A DNA stretch of 64,000 bases from Desulfuromonadales bacterium (GCA_014860225.1 JACZKE010000017.1:16506-80505); one strand, 5' to 3'. Positions 1 to 9,309 are shown, counted from the stretch's first letter. Notes: generated from the sequence alone by a model not told the origin. Numbers and translations are program-made.

Positions 1-1206
1 TTGACGCGCACGCATAAAGTTCCGCTTGTGCTCAATGTTGAGGCCCCGGGCAGGCTGTGCGCCCGGACCGAAGAAGCCGAATACCGCTTTCCGCAAGACA
101 TTGCCGCGTTATTCGGAGCGCAACATCCATTCATCGATGCGCTTGGCGAGGACCTGGTGCGACTCTGCGAGCATCCGGATGCCGGCGACTTCGTGCTGCT
201 AGGATGGCGCGAAGGCATCACACCAATCACCTTCGCCGAAGAGAACGGCGGTCACGCCGGCGCGACGCCTGAAGAGACCAACGGTTTTGCTCTGCTGCCG
301 GTGGACGCTCCTTTGTCTGAACGCCAACATTCGTATCTGCGTCCCGTTGACCTGCGCAATGCGGCCTTGCAGCATCTGCAAAAACCGGAACGCAAACCTG
401 TCGCAGCACGCAAACGTGTCGCTACGCCGACGGACACCCTTCGGGTCATGACCTACAACGTGCACAGCTGCATCGGCATGGACGGTAAGCTCGATGCCGA
501 GCGCATCGCCCGCGTGATCGCCCGCTCCAGACCGGACGTGGTGGCACTGCAGGAATTGGACGTCGGCCGTTCGCGCACCGCTGGCATGGACCAGGCGCAT
601 CTGATCGCCCACTATCTGGAAATGGAGTTTCAATTCCATCCCGCCCTGCACCTCGAGGAAGAACGCTATGGTGATGCCATTCTGACGCATCTGCCGCAAC
701 GCCTGATCAGGGCCGGGCCGCTGCCGGGCCTCGCCAACAAACCGCTTCTGGAACCGCGCGGGGCACTCTGGGTTGCCATCGAGCTGCACGGCAAGGAGGT
801 TCAGGTCATCAATACCCACCTGGGCCTGCACCCACGTGAGCGCATGGCGCAGGTTGCGGCTTTGCTCGGCAGCGACTGGCTGGCACACGATCAGTGCCGG
901 GATCCTGTCATTCTGTGCGGCGACTTCAACGCTCTGCCTCTATCGTCGGTGTGCCGCCGACTCGCCGGGCGACTCAAAGACGTGCAAATCGAAGCGCAAC
1001 GCCACCGCCCTAAAGGCACCTATTCCGGCCGTTTCCCTACGATGCGCATTGACCACATCTTTACAAGCCCTGGGCTTGAAGTGACCGGCATCGAGGTCCC
1101 CGGTTCGGAATTGACGCGCAGCGCCTCCGATCATCTGCCCCTGATTGCCGAGATATGCCTTTCAGGCCGTACAACTCCTCGAGCACCCGTAGCACACGGT
1201 CCATAA
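1..1206 (+). CDS. Phosphatase-superfamily/EEP fusion protein, C-terminal part
   Basis: The gene is cut by the left edge, and the TTG at base 1 is probably an internal codon. Residues about 1-125 read like the end of an alkaline-phosphatase/type I phosphodiesterase fold, with a GGHAGATPEET stretch at 83-93 followed by FALLP. From about residue 146 an endonuclease/exonuclease/phosphatase (EEP) domain follows. It shows all the usual metal and catalytic blocks: YNVH (N153), QELD (E185), NTHLG (H273), GDFN (D308, N310), RIDH (D351) and SDHLP (D377, H378). The family hydrolyses phosphodiesters or phosphomonoesters, and the substrate cannot be told. A fusion of two phosphoester hydrolases suggests stepwise cleavage of one substrate (inference). 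Downstream lie small stress genes in the same direction, 260 bases away. Confidence 0.85.
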   Translation: MTRTHKVPLVLNVEAPGRLCARTEEAEYRFPQDIAALFGAQHPFIDALGEDLVRLCEHPDAGDFVLLGWREGITPITFAEENGGHAGATPEETNGFALLPVDAPLSERQHSYLRPVDLRNAALQHLQKPERKPVAARKRVATPTDTLRVMTYNVHSCIGMDGKLDAERIARVIARSRPDVVALQELDVGRSRTAGMDQAHLIAHYLEMEFQFHPALHLEEERYGDAILTHLPQRLIRAGPLPGLANKPLLEPRGALWVAIELHGKEVQVINTHLGLHPRERMAQVAALLGSDWLAHDQCRDPVILCGDFNALPLSSVCRRLAGRLKDVQIEAQRHRPKGTYSGRFPTMRIDHIFTSPGLEVTGIEVPGSELTRSASDHLPLIAEICLSGRTTPRAPVAHGP

Positions 1207-1397
1207 ATCGCTCTTTATCGCAACGTGCCCCGTCATATTCGGTAGTTTTGTCTAGTATGACGGATGCCACTGACGGCTTTCCCTCCCCCCAGCCCGCTCA
1301 CTTTCCTCTTTACTCATTGTTATCAGAACGTTGCACTATCATGATCCGCAGATCTTTTCTGGCCCGTAAGTTGCGATATACTTATTCAGCGGAGCAC

Positions 1398-1417
1398 GAG
1401 CACTGCAGTGCTCTTTT
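1398..1417 (+). terminator. Perfect palindrome followed by a T run
   Basis: GAGCACTGCAGTGCTC (1398-1413) is fully self-complementary and is followed by TTTT. It could act as a weak intrinsic terminator for the EEP gene, which ends 190 bases upstream, or as an attenuator or operator 55 bases before csbD. The sequence alone does not decide. Confidence 0.35.
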
Positions 1418-1468
1418 CAACCACTTGGCGGAAAAGAAATTATCCATGATCACCGACCGGAGGACGTC

Positions 1469-1648
1469 ATGAAATCAAGCACCAGGGACAAGGCGGAAGG
1501 AAAGCTGCACGAGGTGAAGGGCAAGGTCAAGGAAGTGGCCGGGAAACTCACCGACAATCCAAAGCTGGAAGCCGAAGGCACCGGTGAAAAGTTGGCCGGC
1601 AAGGTTCAGGGCAAAATCGGTAAGATCAAGGAGGTTTTGGATGATTGA
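1469..1648 (+). CDS. CsbD-family stress protein
   Basis: A 59-residue, highly charged, Lys/Gly/Glu-rich protein. It starts with ATG at 1469, six bases after a strong GGAGG (1459-1463). The sequence KAEGKLHEVKGKVKEVAGKL followed by a second GEKLAGKVQGKIGKIKE block is the internal duplication typical of CsbD. CsbD proteins are small soluble proteins induced by general stress, and their biochemical role is unknown. Their usual length is 55-70 residues, so this one appears complete. The gene is followed by an Lmo0937-like membrane peptide and a BON lipoprotein in the same direction, a grouping that suggests a shared envelope or osmotic stress response (inference). Confidence 0.9.
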   Translation: MKSSTRDKAEGKLHEVKGKVKEVAGKLTDNPKLEAEGTGEKLAGKVQGKIGKIKEVLDD

Positions 1649-1793
1649 TGCGCGCAGCGTATCAAAGCCCCGGCGTACTCTCGGCTCACGGCTGTGTTCG
1701 CCTGATGCATTACGACAGATATTAGCTCGTTTGCAGGTTCGTAGCCGTAGCTATGGTCCAAAAAGGAGCTGAGATATGGGCAAAAAACCGTAC

Positions 1794-1828
1794 TTGCAGC
1801 CGACTCATGGATAGTTTGACAGGCTGCT
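1794..1828 (+). repeat. Dispersed stop-codon repeat, right-half copy
   Basis: This copy matches the right half of the 96-base element at 11226-11321 read on the opposite strand. It shares TTGCAGCC, then ATGGATAGT, then GACAGGCTGCT with two or three differences. A short ribosome-binding site plus a 12-codon open frame (1776-1814) ends at the TAG inside it. That frame may be a remnant of a gene end or chance. Confidence 0.6.
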
Positions 1829-1913
1829 GAACCAACAAGACTGCCAGCTCACTGATGCGTCAGGGTGACGCAATAGTAGGCGGTGGCGATTAACAGTCAG
1901 AAAGGAGAATCCC

Positions 1914-2060
1914 ATGTTGTGGACAATAGCCGTAATACTAATCATTCTGTGGGCGCTCGGATTGGTGAGCAGTTACACGTTGGGAGGGTTCATTCACATC
2001 CTGCTGGTCGTTGCCATTATCGTTGTGCTGCTTAATGTTATTCAAGGGCGGCGACTTTAA
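1914..2060 (+). CDS. Lmo0937-family small membrane protein
   Basis: A 48-residue hydrophobic protein with ATG at 1914 behind AAAGGAG (1901-1907). The opening MLWTIAVIL, the central SSYTLGGFIHILL and the closing IQGRRL match the Lmo0937 family, which is short and has two membrane segments (about residues 2-18 and 24-43) joined by a Gly-rich turn. The function is unknown. Members are common beside CsbD and other general stress genes, as here. The TAA stop is one base from the TAG that opens a dispersed repeat. It is too short for standard ORF cut-offs, but the family match over the whole length is clear. Confidence 0.85.
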   Translation: MLWTIAVILIILWALGLVSSYTLGGFIHILLVVAIIVVLLNVIQGRRL

Positions 2061-2061
2061 T

Positions 2062-2118
2062 TAGTTTTCGTCCGGAAACGGCCCTTTTCCGCAATCTCTG
2101 AGTCAATCTGCGGATTTG
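2062..2118 (+). repeat. Dispersed repeat, left-half copy
   Basis: It begins TAGTTTTCGTCCGGAAAC, continues through CGGCCCTTTTCCGCAATCT and ends GCGGATTTG. It is nearly identical to the left half of the 96-base element at 11226-11321 read in reverse complement. The CCGCAATC/GCGGATT part can form a short hairpin. It starts one base after the stop of the Lmo0937-like gene. Confidence 0.75.
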
Positions 2119-2479
2119 TTTGTGCGGTGTAAAGAACTACGCATCCGCTCAAAGTGTAGATTCCCTTGACCTTGCAAATCTTAGTTGGTTTTCTTCACTG
2201 GCTCATCAACCGATTCATCCCATGGCGGGGCCATCAAGACGATTTCTGGTCGATGCAATGAAACTGCTCACCAGGAACCGGTCACCCGGTTCAATACCAT
2301 TGAATCGACGGCGGGAACGGAGGAGATAAAAAATTTCGAGCGTGACGGCACTAGCAGCTCATCGTGGCTGCTGTGCTGCGAATAACCGGGCGTTCCGGTA
2401 AATTGATTCTCGGGGAGGAAACTGGACACAACGGTACTTCCCGGTGAACTTCCAACACAACAACAAAGGAGACAACATC
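2119..2479. other. Intergenic, no convincing gene
   Basis: About 360 bases lead to the BON lipoprotein. Short open frames here lack ribosome-binding sites and family resemblance. A small hairpin (AGCAGC...GCTGCT, near 2351-2371) is visible. The BON promoter probably lies in the last 100 bases, but no clear -35/-10 pair stands out. Confidence 0.5.
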
Positions 2480-2794
2480 ATGTTAAAACTGCAACGCACA
2501 ATAAAGTTAATGGTTTGCTTGGTCGTAATTGCATCATTCCTGGCGTGTTCGTCCACGCGTACACAACGAGCCACCGGCGAATTTGTAGATGACTCGGTCA
2601 TCACCACCAAGGTCAAAGCTGCGATCTTTGAAGAGCCTACGCTGAAAACGATGCAGATCGAGGTCAAGACGTTCAAAGGTGAAGTTCAGTTGAGCGGCTT
2701 TGTCGATTCAGCGCAGAGTGTCACCAGGGCAGGCGAAGTTGCCCGTAGCGTTAATGGCGTCACAAAGGTGAATAACGATTTGATTGTAAAATAG
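2480..2794 (+). CDS. BON-domain lipoprotein
   Basis: A 104-residue protein. The ATG at 2480 is preceded by AAAGGAGACAACATC, so an in-frame start 36 bases upstream is less likely. The N-terminus is a lipoprotein signal: basic start, hydrophobic stretch, then FLAC with the lipidated Cys at 23. A single BON (phospholipid-binding/OsmY-type) domain fills residues about 40-104: DDSVITTKVKAAI, then a core with EVKTFKGEVQLSGFV and a closing VNGVTKVNN. BON proteins associate with membranes and protect the envelope in osmotic or other stress. The gene sits with CsbD and Lmo0937-like genes. It differs from E. coli OsmY/DolP in having one BON domain instead of two. Confidence 0.88.
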   Translation: MLKLQRTIKLMVCLVVIASFLACSSTRTQRATGEFVDDSVITTKVKAAIFEEPTLKTMQIEVKTFKGEVQLSGFVDSAQSVTRAGEVARSVNGVTKVNNDLIVK

Positions 2795-3083
2795 TGGCAA
2801 CCCCGTGACCGGTCGTCCGGTTCCGTTTCGTCCTGCAACATGAGAGTGTTAAGGAACCGGATGGCCATCAGAGCATTGCAGCGACTGCATCACTGTGGCC
2901 AGATGAAGGAAGTTCACCACCATGGGGTGATGTTTCACAATAAGATATTCTTCTAATTCTCGAATATTTTAGTGGTTCTCAGTGAGATAATCAGGATACG
3001 GGAATCATGTGCTAAACCATTTGGGGACTCCATCCGTCTATCACTAACCCGGTTTGCCCACAATCCTGAGAATGTTTTGCTTT

Positions 3084-3551
3084 TCAACTTTTCTGCTTAT
3101 CTGCCCTTCCATGCATGGTCATGACGGTCATCTGTGCCGTCGCACATAATTTTTCTATTCCGTTTTTAAGAACAAAGACATCTACTGCACAAACTGTCAG
3201 GGTCTTCCCGGCTTTTTTAACTTTTCCGCGTCCGATTATCAACTCACCATCGCCAGGAGACAACAAGTTGATTTTATACTCTACCGTTAAGACTGACGCA
3301 TCCGCCGGCATCAAACTGAAGGCCGCATAACCACCACAGTTGTCCGCTATAGTACCAATCATTCCAGCATGAAAAAACCCATGTTGTTGGGTTAACTCAA
3401 AACGATAGGGCAAATGAATTTCACAGAAGCCCGGCTCGATAATCTTTAGCTTGGCTCCAAGAAAATCCATTAATGGTTGATTGTCGAAGCTCTCTTTTAC
3501 CCTGGTTTTAAATTCATTATTGGGAGCTTTAAAATCCGTTTGCAATGACAT
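3084..3551 (-). CDS. PaaI-type hotdog-fold thioesterase
   Basis: A 155-residue protein with the single hotdog fold of the PaaI/YigI acyl-CoA thioesterase group. Residues 55-75 carry the family motif: QQHGFFHAGMIGTIADNCGG, with the His-Gly pair and the downstream Asp that position the thioester and water. The ending of about 20 polar residues is variable in the family. It probably hydrolyses a medium or aromatic acyl-CoA in the cytoplasm, and the exact substrate cannot be predicted. The ribosome-binding site is weak (GGTGT before ATG). It is convergent with the BON gene and is followed upstream by an unrelated small membrane protein, so there is no operon context for function. Confidence 0.82.
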   Translation of the reverse strand: MSLQTDFKAPNNEFKTRVKESFDNQPLMDFLGAKLKIIEPGFCEIHLPYRFELTQQHGFFHAGMIGTIADNCGGYAAFSLMPADASVLTVEYKINLLSPGDGELIIGRGKVKKAGKTLTVCAVDVFVLKNGIEKLCATAQMTVMTMHGRADKQKS

Positions 3552-3675
3552 GCTACACCGTGGTCATGGGGTTATATTGCAGGATAGCAATGTACGCTAT
3601 AAGACCTTTCAAGGTAAAGTGTCCATTCTCATAAATTCATTTGCATGCACTTCCCGACCAATCTGTCCTGAAAAA

Positions 3676-3981
3676 TCACTTTTTTATTCGTATGTTTTTT
3701 TCCTTTGATTTCAGAACATGGGACAACTGGCAGGTCAGCAGAACTTTCTTGCGTCGCGCCTTGTCAGTCCGGGCCGTTTCGAAGCTCTTGATCTGGAGAC
3801 CGATGATGATCAGAGCGATGAAGCTGGTGTTGATTGAATTGAACAGGATGCTGACTATTTCCTTCCCTTCATTGATTCCCTGAAAAAACTGGATGACTGA
3901 GTGACCGATCAAAAACAACATGGAACACATGAAGGCCAATGCCAACAAGCATCTCGCCAAAAATTTTACTTGGTTAACCAT
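3676..3981 (-). CDS. Small two-helix membrane protein of unknown function
   Basis: I do not recognise the family. The ATG at 3981 follows AAAGGGGAATACTCC, which favours this start over one 57 bases upstream and gives 101 residues. Two hydrophobic segments are visible: about residues 8-32 (LARCLLALAFMCSMLFLIGH) and 44-64 (ILFNSINTSFIALIIIGLQI). A basic C-terminal tail follows, rich in Lys and Arg. The tail is probably cytoplasmic by the positive-inside rule. A 23-base perfect inverted repeat lies 118 bases upstream of the start and may control it. Confidence 0.6.
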   Translation of the reverse strand: MVNQVKFLARCLLALAFMCSMLFLIGHSVIQFFQGINEGKEIVSILFNSINTSFIALIIIGLQIKSFETARTDKARRKKVLLTCQLSHVLKSKEKNIRIKK

Positions 3982-4098
3982 GGAGTATTCCCCTTTTGTT
4001 GGCTTCGATACTGGATTGATTGAGTGTTTGTTTTGCATTCATGATGCCATGTTCACAAAGAATCAACTGTCATGCAGCTCGACATATCATCTAACGCA

Positions 4099-4121
4099 TC
4101 GGTATTATTCGATAATACCGA
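4099..4121. promoter_or_regulatory. Perfect 10-bp inverted repeat
   Basis: TCGGTATTAT, the three bases TCG, then ATAATACCGA. There is no T run on either strand, so an operator is more likely than a terminator. It lies between the end of the oxoprolinase gene and the start of the small membrane protein gene, both on the - strand. It could be a repressor site for the latter or a 3'-end-stabilising hairpin for the former. Confidence 0.5.
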
Positions 4122-4292
4122 AATATCAGATGGATTTTAAAACGACATAAACCTGAACTTGCACTGTCGTTGGTAGCACCGATGCACAGTGCCAGGCGGT
4201 GGCATCAACGGTTTTGCAATTGGCAGAGATAAGTCGAGTGGTTTTTTTGACACAGAATATGAGTCGTTTCTGTTGGCAGAGTTGAGAAAGCA

Positions 4293-7200
4293 TTATTCAG
4301 GCGTTCCAAAGCCACCTCCCCCCGGAGTTTTGATAATAATAACGTCACCGGATTCTACCGCAACTTCATCGTTCCCCTTCAACAGCTTAGTCGTGCCGTC
4401 CTTGTAGACTATGCTGTTCTCACCGCATTCTCCTGACATCCCACCTTCAAGACCATAGGGCCTGGTTTGCCGATGCGAGGAAAGAATCGTGGCAGTCATT
4501 GGTTCGAGAAAGCGCAGGCGGCGAACGACGCCATCACCCCCACTGTATTTACCCTTCCCCCCGGAACCTGGGCGTAGAGCAAAGGATTCCACGCGCACCG
4601 GGAAGCGCCACTCGACAACTTCAGGGTCGGTCATTCTGGTATTGGTCATGTGGGAATGCACCCCGCTGGTGCCGGGATGATCGGGACCTGCGCCGGTGCC
4701 GCCACAGATTGTTTCGTAGTTCTGATATTTCTCATTGCCGTAAACGAAATTATTCATCGTACCCTGGGAAGAGGCCAAAACCCCAAGTGCCCCAAACAGG
4801 CAGTCGGTGATGGCCTGTGAGACTTCGGTATTCCCCGCTATGACGGCTGCCGGATATACCGGGCTGATCATGGTTCTCGGCGGGATATGAATCTTCAACG
4901 GCTTGAAGCACCCTTCGTTGAGAGGGATTTCATCTCCCACAAGTGTGCGGAAAACATAAAGCACCGCGGCCTTGCACACCGCCGTCGGCGCATTGTAATT
5001 CCCCCGGTTCTGGGCTGATGTTCCGGTAAAATCAAGATGAGCCTCGCGCTGCTGGTGGTCGACCGTTATTTTTACCTGGATGCTGTTGCCGCCGTCCATC
5101 GGATAAATGAACTCACCATCCTTGAGTATGTCGATCACACGGCGTACCGATTCTTCGGCGTTATCCTGCACATGCCCCATATAGGCCTGAACGACTTGCA
5201 GCCCGAAGTGGTCGATCATTTTCAAAAGTTCCTGCTGTCCGGTTTCGTTGGCGGCGATCTGGGCGGCCAGGTCTGCCATGTTCTGTTCAATATTGCGACA
5301 GGGATACTTGCCGGAAGCGAGCAACTCCCGGGTTTCTTTCTCTCGCAAAGTCCCCCGGTCAACCAGTAGAAAATTGTCGATCAGCACCCCTTCGTCGTCG
5401 ATATGGGTCGAATCTGGCGGCGATGATCCGGGCGTGCGGCCACCGATATCGGCGTGATGTCCCCGGGCGCCGACGTAGAAAAGCACCGACTGACCTGCAT
5501 TGTCGAAAACCGGGGTGATCACCGTGACATCCGGTAGATGCGTGCCACCGTTATAGGGCGCATTGAGCATATAAGTATTGCCGGGCTGCATGCTGCCCTG
5601 GTTGTCACGGATGACTGTTTTTACCGATTCTCCCATTGATCCGAGATGAACCGGCACATGTGGAGCATTGGCGACCAGTTGCCCCTCGGCATCGAAGATG
5701 GCACAGGAAAAATCCAGCCGTTCCTTGATATTTACCGAATAAGCGGTTTTGGCCAGCGTTGCGCCCATTTGTTCGGCGATGGACATAAACAGGTTGTTGA
5801 AGACCTCAAGCATCACCGGATCAACCCGGGTGCCGATGGCCTGCGCATTGGGCCGGGGTTTAAATCGGGACAGGATGAGATGCTGGCGTGCGTTCAGGAT
5901 GGCGCACCAACCGTCCTCGACAATGACCGTACCGATATCTTCGGTGATGATCGCAGGTCCAAAGAGTTTTTGCCCGGGCTTTAATCGCTCTCTTTTATAC
6001 AGGGGTACCGCTGCGGTGGTGCCATTCGTATAGATATGGACAGTATCGTCTTTTTCCGCGGCCTTCCCCTGGTGTTCGACGCCCATTTCTGGATCAACCA
6101 CGGATTCGGTCCTTCCGATGCCCTCCACCGAAACCGCCTCAATAATCAGCGCCCTTTCGCTGACCACAAAACCAAACTGCTGACGATGGGCTTTTTCAAA
6201 GCTTTGCCGCATCTCTGCAAAGCTGCCGGCTTCAATCTCCAAGGAAGTATCGGTCGACTCATAGCGCAGGTGCGCCTTGATTCTGACTTCAATGTTTTGC
6301 AGCGCAACTCCCTGAGAGATCACTTCATTTCTGACGTCATCCTTCAGGGATTTCGAGGCTTCGCAGATAACGGTCGGAGCCGAGGCATCAAACTTCTTTT
6401 CCACCTGCACCTCACGCATGGCGCGGACATCGGCCAGCCCCATGCCATAAGCGGAGAGCACCCCGGCGAAGGGATGCAGGAAGACCCGGCTCATCCCCAG
6501 GGCGTCGGCGACCAGACAGGCGTGTTGACCGCCCGCTCCGCCAAAACAGTTCAAGGTGTATTCGGTGACATCGTAGCCGCGTTGCACAGAAATCTTCTTG
6601 ATGGCGTTGGCCATATTGATCACCGCGATCTTGAGGAATCCCTCGGCGACCTCTTCGCCAGACCGCAAAGGCGCGGCCGTTGCCGCCGCAATTTCCTGCG
6701 CCAATGCGGCAAATTTTCTACGTACCACTTCAGCATCAAGCGGCTGGTCCGCCTGCGGGCCAAAGACTTTGGGGAAGTGGGCAGGCTGGATTTTGCCGAG
6801 CATGACATTGCAGTCGGTCACGGTCAGCGGGCCACCTCTCAGGTAGCTTGCCGGGCCGGGGTTTGCTCCGGCAGAGTCGGGGCCGACCCGATATCTGGAC
6901 CCATCAAAATGCAGAATTGAGCCCCCTCCTGCGGCCACGGTATGGATGTGCATCATCGGCGCACGCATGCGCACTCCGGCGACAATTGTGTCGAAGCTGC
7001 GTTCAAACTCGCCATTGTAATGGGCCACATCGGTTGAGGTTCCCCCCATGTCGAAACCGATGATTTTTTCGTAGCCGCTCATCGAAGCGGTGCGAACCAT
7101 GCCAACCACCCCGCCCGCAGGGCCGGAAAGAATGGCATCTTTGCCCTGAAACAGCTTTGCATCGGTCAGGCCACCGTTGGACTGCATAAACATCAGCCTG

Positions 7201-7898
7201 GGGCCGTCACCAAGCTGCGCTGCAACCTGATCAACATAACGACGTAAGATTGGTGACAAGTAGGCATCGACCACTGTGGTGTCGCCGCGCGAAACCAGCT
7301 TCATCAGAGGACTGACCCGACTGCTGACCGATATCTGGCTGAAGCCGATTTCAGCGGCAATTTCAGCAACCCGCTGTTCGTGAAGAGGATTGGAGTAGCC
7401 ATGCATAAACGCAATCGCCACCGAGCGAATCCCACGCTGGTAGGCCTGCGCCATGCCTTCTTTGGCGGCGTGTGCATTCAGCGGAGTGACCACTTGGCCC
7501 TGGGCATCAAGCCTCTCGTCAACCTCAAGAACCTCTTCATAAAGCAGTTCGGGCAGAACAATATGGAGGTCAAACAGCCGGGGCCTTGCCTGGTACCCAA
7601 TCCGCAGGGCGTCACCGAATCCTCTGGTCGTGACATAAAGGGTGCGGTCACCCTGGCGCTCGAGCAGCGCGTTGGTCGCAACCGTCGTGCCCATCTTGAC
7701 ATGCTCAATGACGTCCATCGGGATGGCATCATCTTTCTGCAGGCCAAGCAGTTCTCGAATACCTTGCACCGCGGCGTCCCGGTAGTGTTCCGGATTTTCA
7801 GACAACAACTTGTGGGTGACCAGACGTCCATCCGGGCGTTTGGCGACGACATCGGTAAAGGTGCCGCCACGATCTATCCAGATCTGCCATTGTTTCAT
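4293..7898 (-). CDS. Fused ATP-dependent 5-oxoprolinase / hydantoinase (HyuA-HyuB)
   Basis: A 1201-residue protein of the hydantoinase/oxoprolinase family. The N-terminal half is HyuA-like. A first phosphate-binding motif, [10 protein letters not shown], lies at 9-18, and a second, [12 protein letters not shown], near 284 marks the actin-like ATPase fold. The C-terminal half (about 690-1190) is HyuB-like, with the characteristic [12 protein letters not shown] segment, and ends in a Gly-rich GGGGFGTPE tail. Fused proteins of this length are typical of 5-oxoprolinase, which uses ATP to open 5-oxo-L-proline to glutamate. Related enzymes open hydantoins or condense acetone. It is divergent from a complete TRAP transporter, so uptake and cytoplasmic hydrolysis of one cyclic amide or carboxylate is a good inference. 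The exact substrate is not proven. It appears intact. Confidence 0.9.
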   Translation of the reverse strand: MKQWQIWIDRGGTFTDVVAKRPDGRLVTHKLLSENPEHYRDAAVQGIRELLGLQKDDAIPMDVIEHVKMGTTVATNALLERQGDRTLYVTTRGFGDALRIGYQARPRLFDLHIVLPELLYEEVLEVDERLDAQGQVVTPLNAHAAKEGMAQAYQRGIRSVAIAFMHGYSNPLHEQRVAEIAAEIGFSQISVSSRVSPLMKLVSRGDTTVVDAYLSPILRRYVDQVAAQLGDGPRLMFMQSNGGLTDAKLFQGKDAILSGPAGGVVGMVRTASMSGYEKIIGFDMGGTSTDVAHYNGEFERSFDTIVAGVRMRAPMMHIHTVAAGGGSILHFDGSRYRVGPDSAGANPGPASYLRGGPLTVTDCNVMLGKIQPAHFPKVFGPQADQPLDAEVVRRKFAALAQEIAAATAAPLRSGEEVAEGFLKIAVINMANAIKKISVQRGYDVTEYTLNCFGGAGGQHACLVADALGMSRVFLHPFAGVLSAYGMGLADVRAMREVQVEKKFDASAPTVICEASKSLKDDVRNEVISQGVALQNIEVRIKAHLRYESTDTSLEIEAGSFAEMRQSFEKAHRQQFGFVVSERALIIEAVSVEGIGRTESVVDPEMGVEHQGKAAEKDDTVHIYTNGTTAAVPLYKRERLKPGQKLFGPAIITEDIGTVIVEDGWCAILNARQHLILSRFKPRPNAQAIGTRVDPVMLEVFNNLFMSIAEQMGATLAKTAYSVNIKERLDFSCAIFDAEGQLVANAPHVPVHLGSMGESVKTVIRDNQGSMQPGNTYMLNAPYNGGTHLPDVTVITPVFDNAGQSVLFYVGARGHHADIGGRTPGSSPPDSTHIDDEGVLIDNFLLVDRGTLREKETRELLASGKYPCRNIEQNMADLAAQIAANETGQQELLKMIDHFGLQVVQAYMGHVQDNAEESVRRVIDILKDGEFIYPMDGGNSIQVKITVDHQQREAHLDFTGTSAQNRGNYNAPTAVCKAAVLYVFRTLVGDEIPLNEGCFKPLKIHIPPRTMISPVYPAAVIAGNTEVSQAITDCLFGALGVLASSQGTMNNFVYGNEKYQNYETICGGTGAGPDHPGTSGVHSHMTNTRMTDPEVVEWRFPVRVESFALRPGSGGKGKYSGGDGVVRRLRFLEPMTATILSSHRQTRPYGLEGGMSGECGENSIVYKDGTTKLLKGNDEVAVESGDVIIIKTPGGGGFGTPE

Positions 7899-8276
7899 CT
7901 GCTTATCTCCCGATCCGAACTGAATGCTTTGCTCATCAATGACGCCAAACTAAAACATTTTTATAATGTTGATTTTTTATCGACATTTTATCAATATAAT
8001 AAAATGTGTCAGCACAAGGCGGAAAAGTCAATATCGTTTGCATGGTTCTTCGGCTTTTCCTGATGAGTGGCCAGACGCTATTTGAAAGATTGTCGTTTTT
8101 CCGCTACCTTGTAGGGAAAGGTAACGGTTTTTTGTCAGGGATCTCATGACAACAAGTAATATTCAACTTTGTTTATGTTTCTTTTTCAGTAGCAGCAGGA
8201 ATGCCCCAATAATGCTGTTTCAGAACGCTGGAAGTCCACCGCAGTGAACCTAAACTCGAACAAAAGGAGAAGCATC
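7899..8276. promoter_or_regulatory. Divergent promoter region between oxoprolinase and TRAP genes
   Basis: 378 bases without a gene. The half nearer the oxoprolinase is very AT-rich (7950-8010) and holds two palindromes (AACATT...AATGTT at 7954-7970, and a 25-base one at 7983-8007). The half nearer dctP has no evident operator. Promoters for both directions must lie here. Confidence 0.7.
7983..8007. promoter_or_regulatory. Candidate operator palindrome
   Basis: ACATTTTAT, seven spacer bases, ATAAAATGT: a perfect 9-bp dyad. The centre is about 97 bases from the oxoprolinase start. A smaller related dyad, AACATT/AATGTT, sits 13 bases away. Both share the half-site ACATT. Spacing and AT content suit a winged-helix dimer such as the MarR-like protein encoded at 11319-11849 (inference). 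Confidence 0.55.
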
Positions 8277-9260
8277 ATGGGATCTTCAGGACGCAAGTTT
8301 TTACTCACCTGTGCCAGCCTGTTTGGAATCTGCTGTTTTGCGACAATCAGTTTCGCTGTTACCTGGGATATGCCCACGCCTTATCCGGACAAAACATTTC
8401 ACACCCAGAACATTGCTCAGTTTGCCGATGAAGTAGAAAAAGCCACCAACGGCAACCTTAAAATCAACATTCATTCTGCGGGATCGTTGTTTAAACACCC
8501 TGAAATTAAAAATGCCGTGCGCGGTGGGCAGGTGCCGATTGGCGAGATCTTTCTGTCGCTGCTTTCCAATGAGAATGCCGTCTTTGGTGCTGACTCCCAA
8601 CCCTTTCTGGCCACAAATTATGACGAGGCAGCAAAACTCTGGGCTGCCCAAAAACCGATTATTACCAAGCTGTTGAACGAGCAGGGACTTATGCCGCTTT
8701 TTTCGGTGGCCTGGCCACCTCAGGGGCTCTATACCAAAAAAGCCATCAACACTGTAGAAGATCTGAAAGGGATCAAATTCAGAGCCTATAATGCGACGCT
8801 GGAAAAATTCGCCAACCTGGTTGGAGCTGCCCCTACCCAGGTTGAAGTTCCCGATATTCCCCAGGCTTTTGCGACCGGCCGGGTCGATGCGATGATCACC
8901 TCCCCTTCGACCGGGGCAAACTCAAAAGCCTGGGATTTTGTCACTCACTATACGGATATTCAGGCCTGGCTACCGAAGAACATTGTGGTCGTCAATCAGC
9001 GCGCATTTCGCAAACTGGACCAGGCCGACCAGCAAGCTGTGCTAACTGCTGCGGCTGCTGCGGAAAAACGTGGCTGGGACATGAGTGTGCAGGAAACAAC
9101 CGAAAAAACGGCGATACTCAAGGAAAACGGCGTTATCATTGTGACTCCCAGCCAAACGCTGATGGATAGCCTTAAAAAAGTCGGCGCCGAAATGTTGAAT
9201 GACTGGAAAAAAGAAGCTGGTGCAGATGGTGAGGCTATTTTGCAATCCTACCAGAATTAA
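8277..9260 (+). CDS. dctP: TRAP transporter solute-binding protein DctP
   Basis: A 327-residue periplasmic protein. The ATG at 8277 follows AAAAGGAGAAGCATC, so it is preferred to the earlier in-frame codon. A Sec signal peptide covers about residues 1-28 and ends at SFA. The mature protein begins with the DctP fold (VTWDMPTPYPDKTFHTQN). It contains the family's central segment around GLYTKKAINTVEDLKGIKFR, whose Arg usually contacts the substrate carboxylate, and the later DIPQAFATGRVDAMITS. It binds a carboxylate in the periplasm and delivers it to the DctQM membrane pair encoded next. Its position opposite a 5-oxoprolinase suggests 5-oxoproline or a related ring compound as ligand (inference). 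Confidence 0.92.
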   Translation: MGSSGRKFLLTCASLFGICCFATISFAVTWDMPTPYPDKTFHTQNIAQFADEVEKATNGNLKINIHSAGSLFKHPEIKNAVRGGQVPIGEIFLSLLSNENAVFGADSQPFLATNYDEAAKLWAAQKPIITKLLNEQGLMPLFSVAWPPQGLYTKKAINTVEDLKGIKFRAYNATLEKFANLVGAAPTQVEVPDIPQAFATGRVDAMITSPSTGANSKAWDFVTHYTDIQAWLPKNIVVVNQRAFRKLDQADQQAVLTAAAAAEKRGWDMSVQETTEKTAILKENGVIIVTPSQTLMDSLKKVGAEMLNDWKKEAGADGEAILQSYQN

Positions 9261-9271
9261 ATCACAAGACG

Positions 9272-9303
9272 CTCACGGGAGTCCTTGACAGGATTCCCGT
9301 GAG
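9272..9303 (+). promoter_or_regulatory. Strong hairpin between dctP and dctQ
   Basis: CTCACGGGAGTC, eight loop bases, GATTCCCGTGAG: 12 pairs including one G-U in + strand RNA. It ends six bases before the dctQ ATG, and the GUGAG that would serve as the dctQ ribosome-binding site is inside its 3' arm. It may protect the dctP message and hold back dctQM translation, giving more binding protein than membrane subunits. Confidence 0.7.
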
Positions 9304-9309
9304 ATTCCA

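Noticed and set aside
199..888. 229-codon open frame on the - strand
   Set aside because: Antisense to the EEP domain, whose active-site motifs are complete on the + strand.
1776..1814. 12-codon open frame with a good ribosome-binding site
   Set aside because: Too short to support, and it ends inside a dispersed repeat. It may be a gene remnant.
6036..6920. 294-codon open frame on the + strand
   Set aside because: Antisense to the oxoprolinase gene. The composition resembles a frame shadow.
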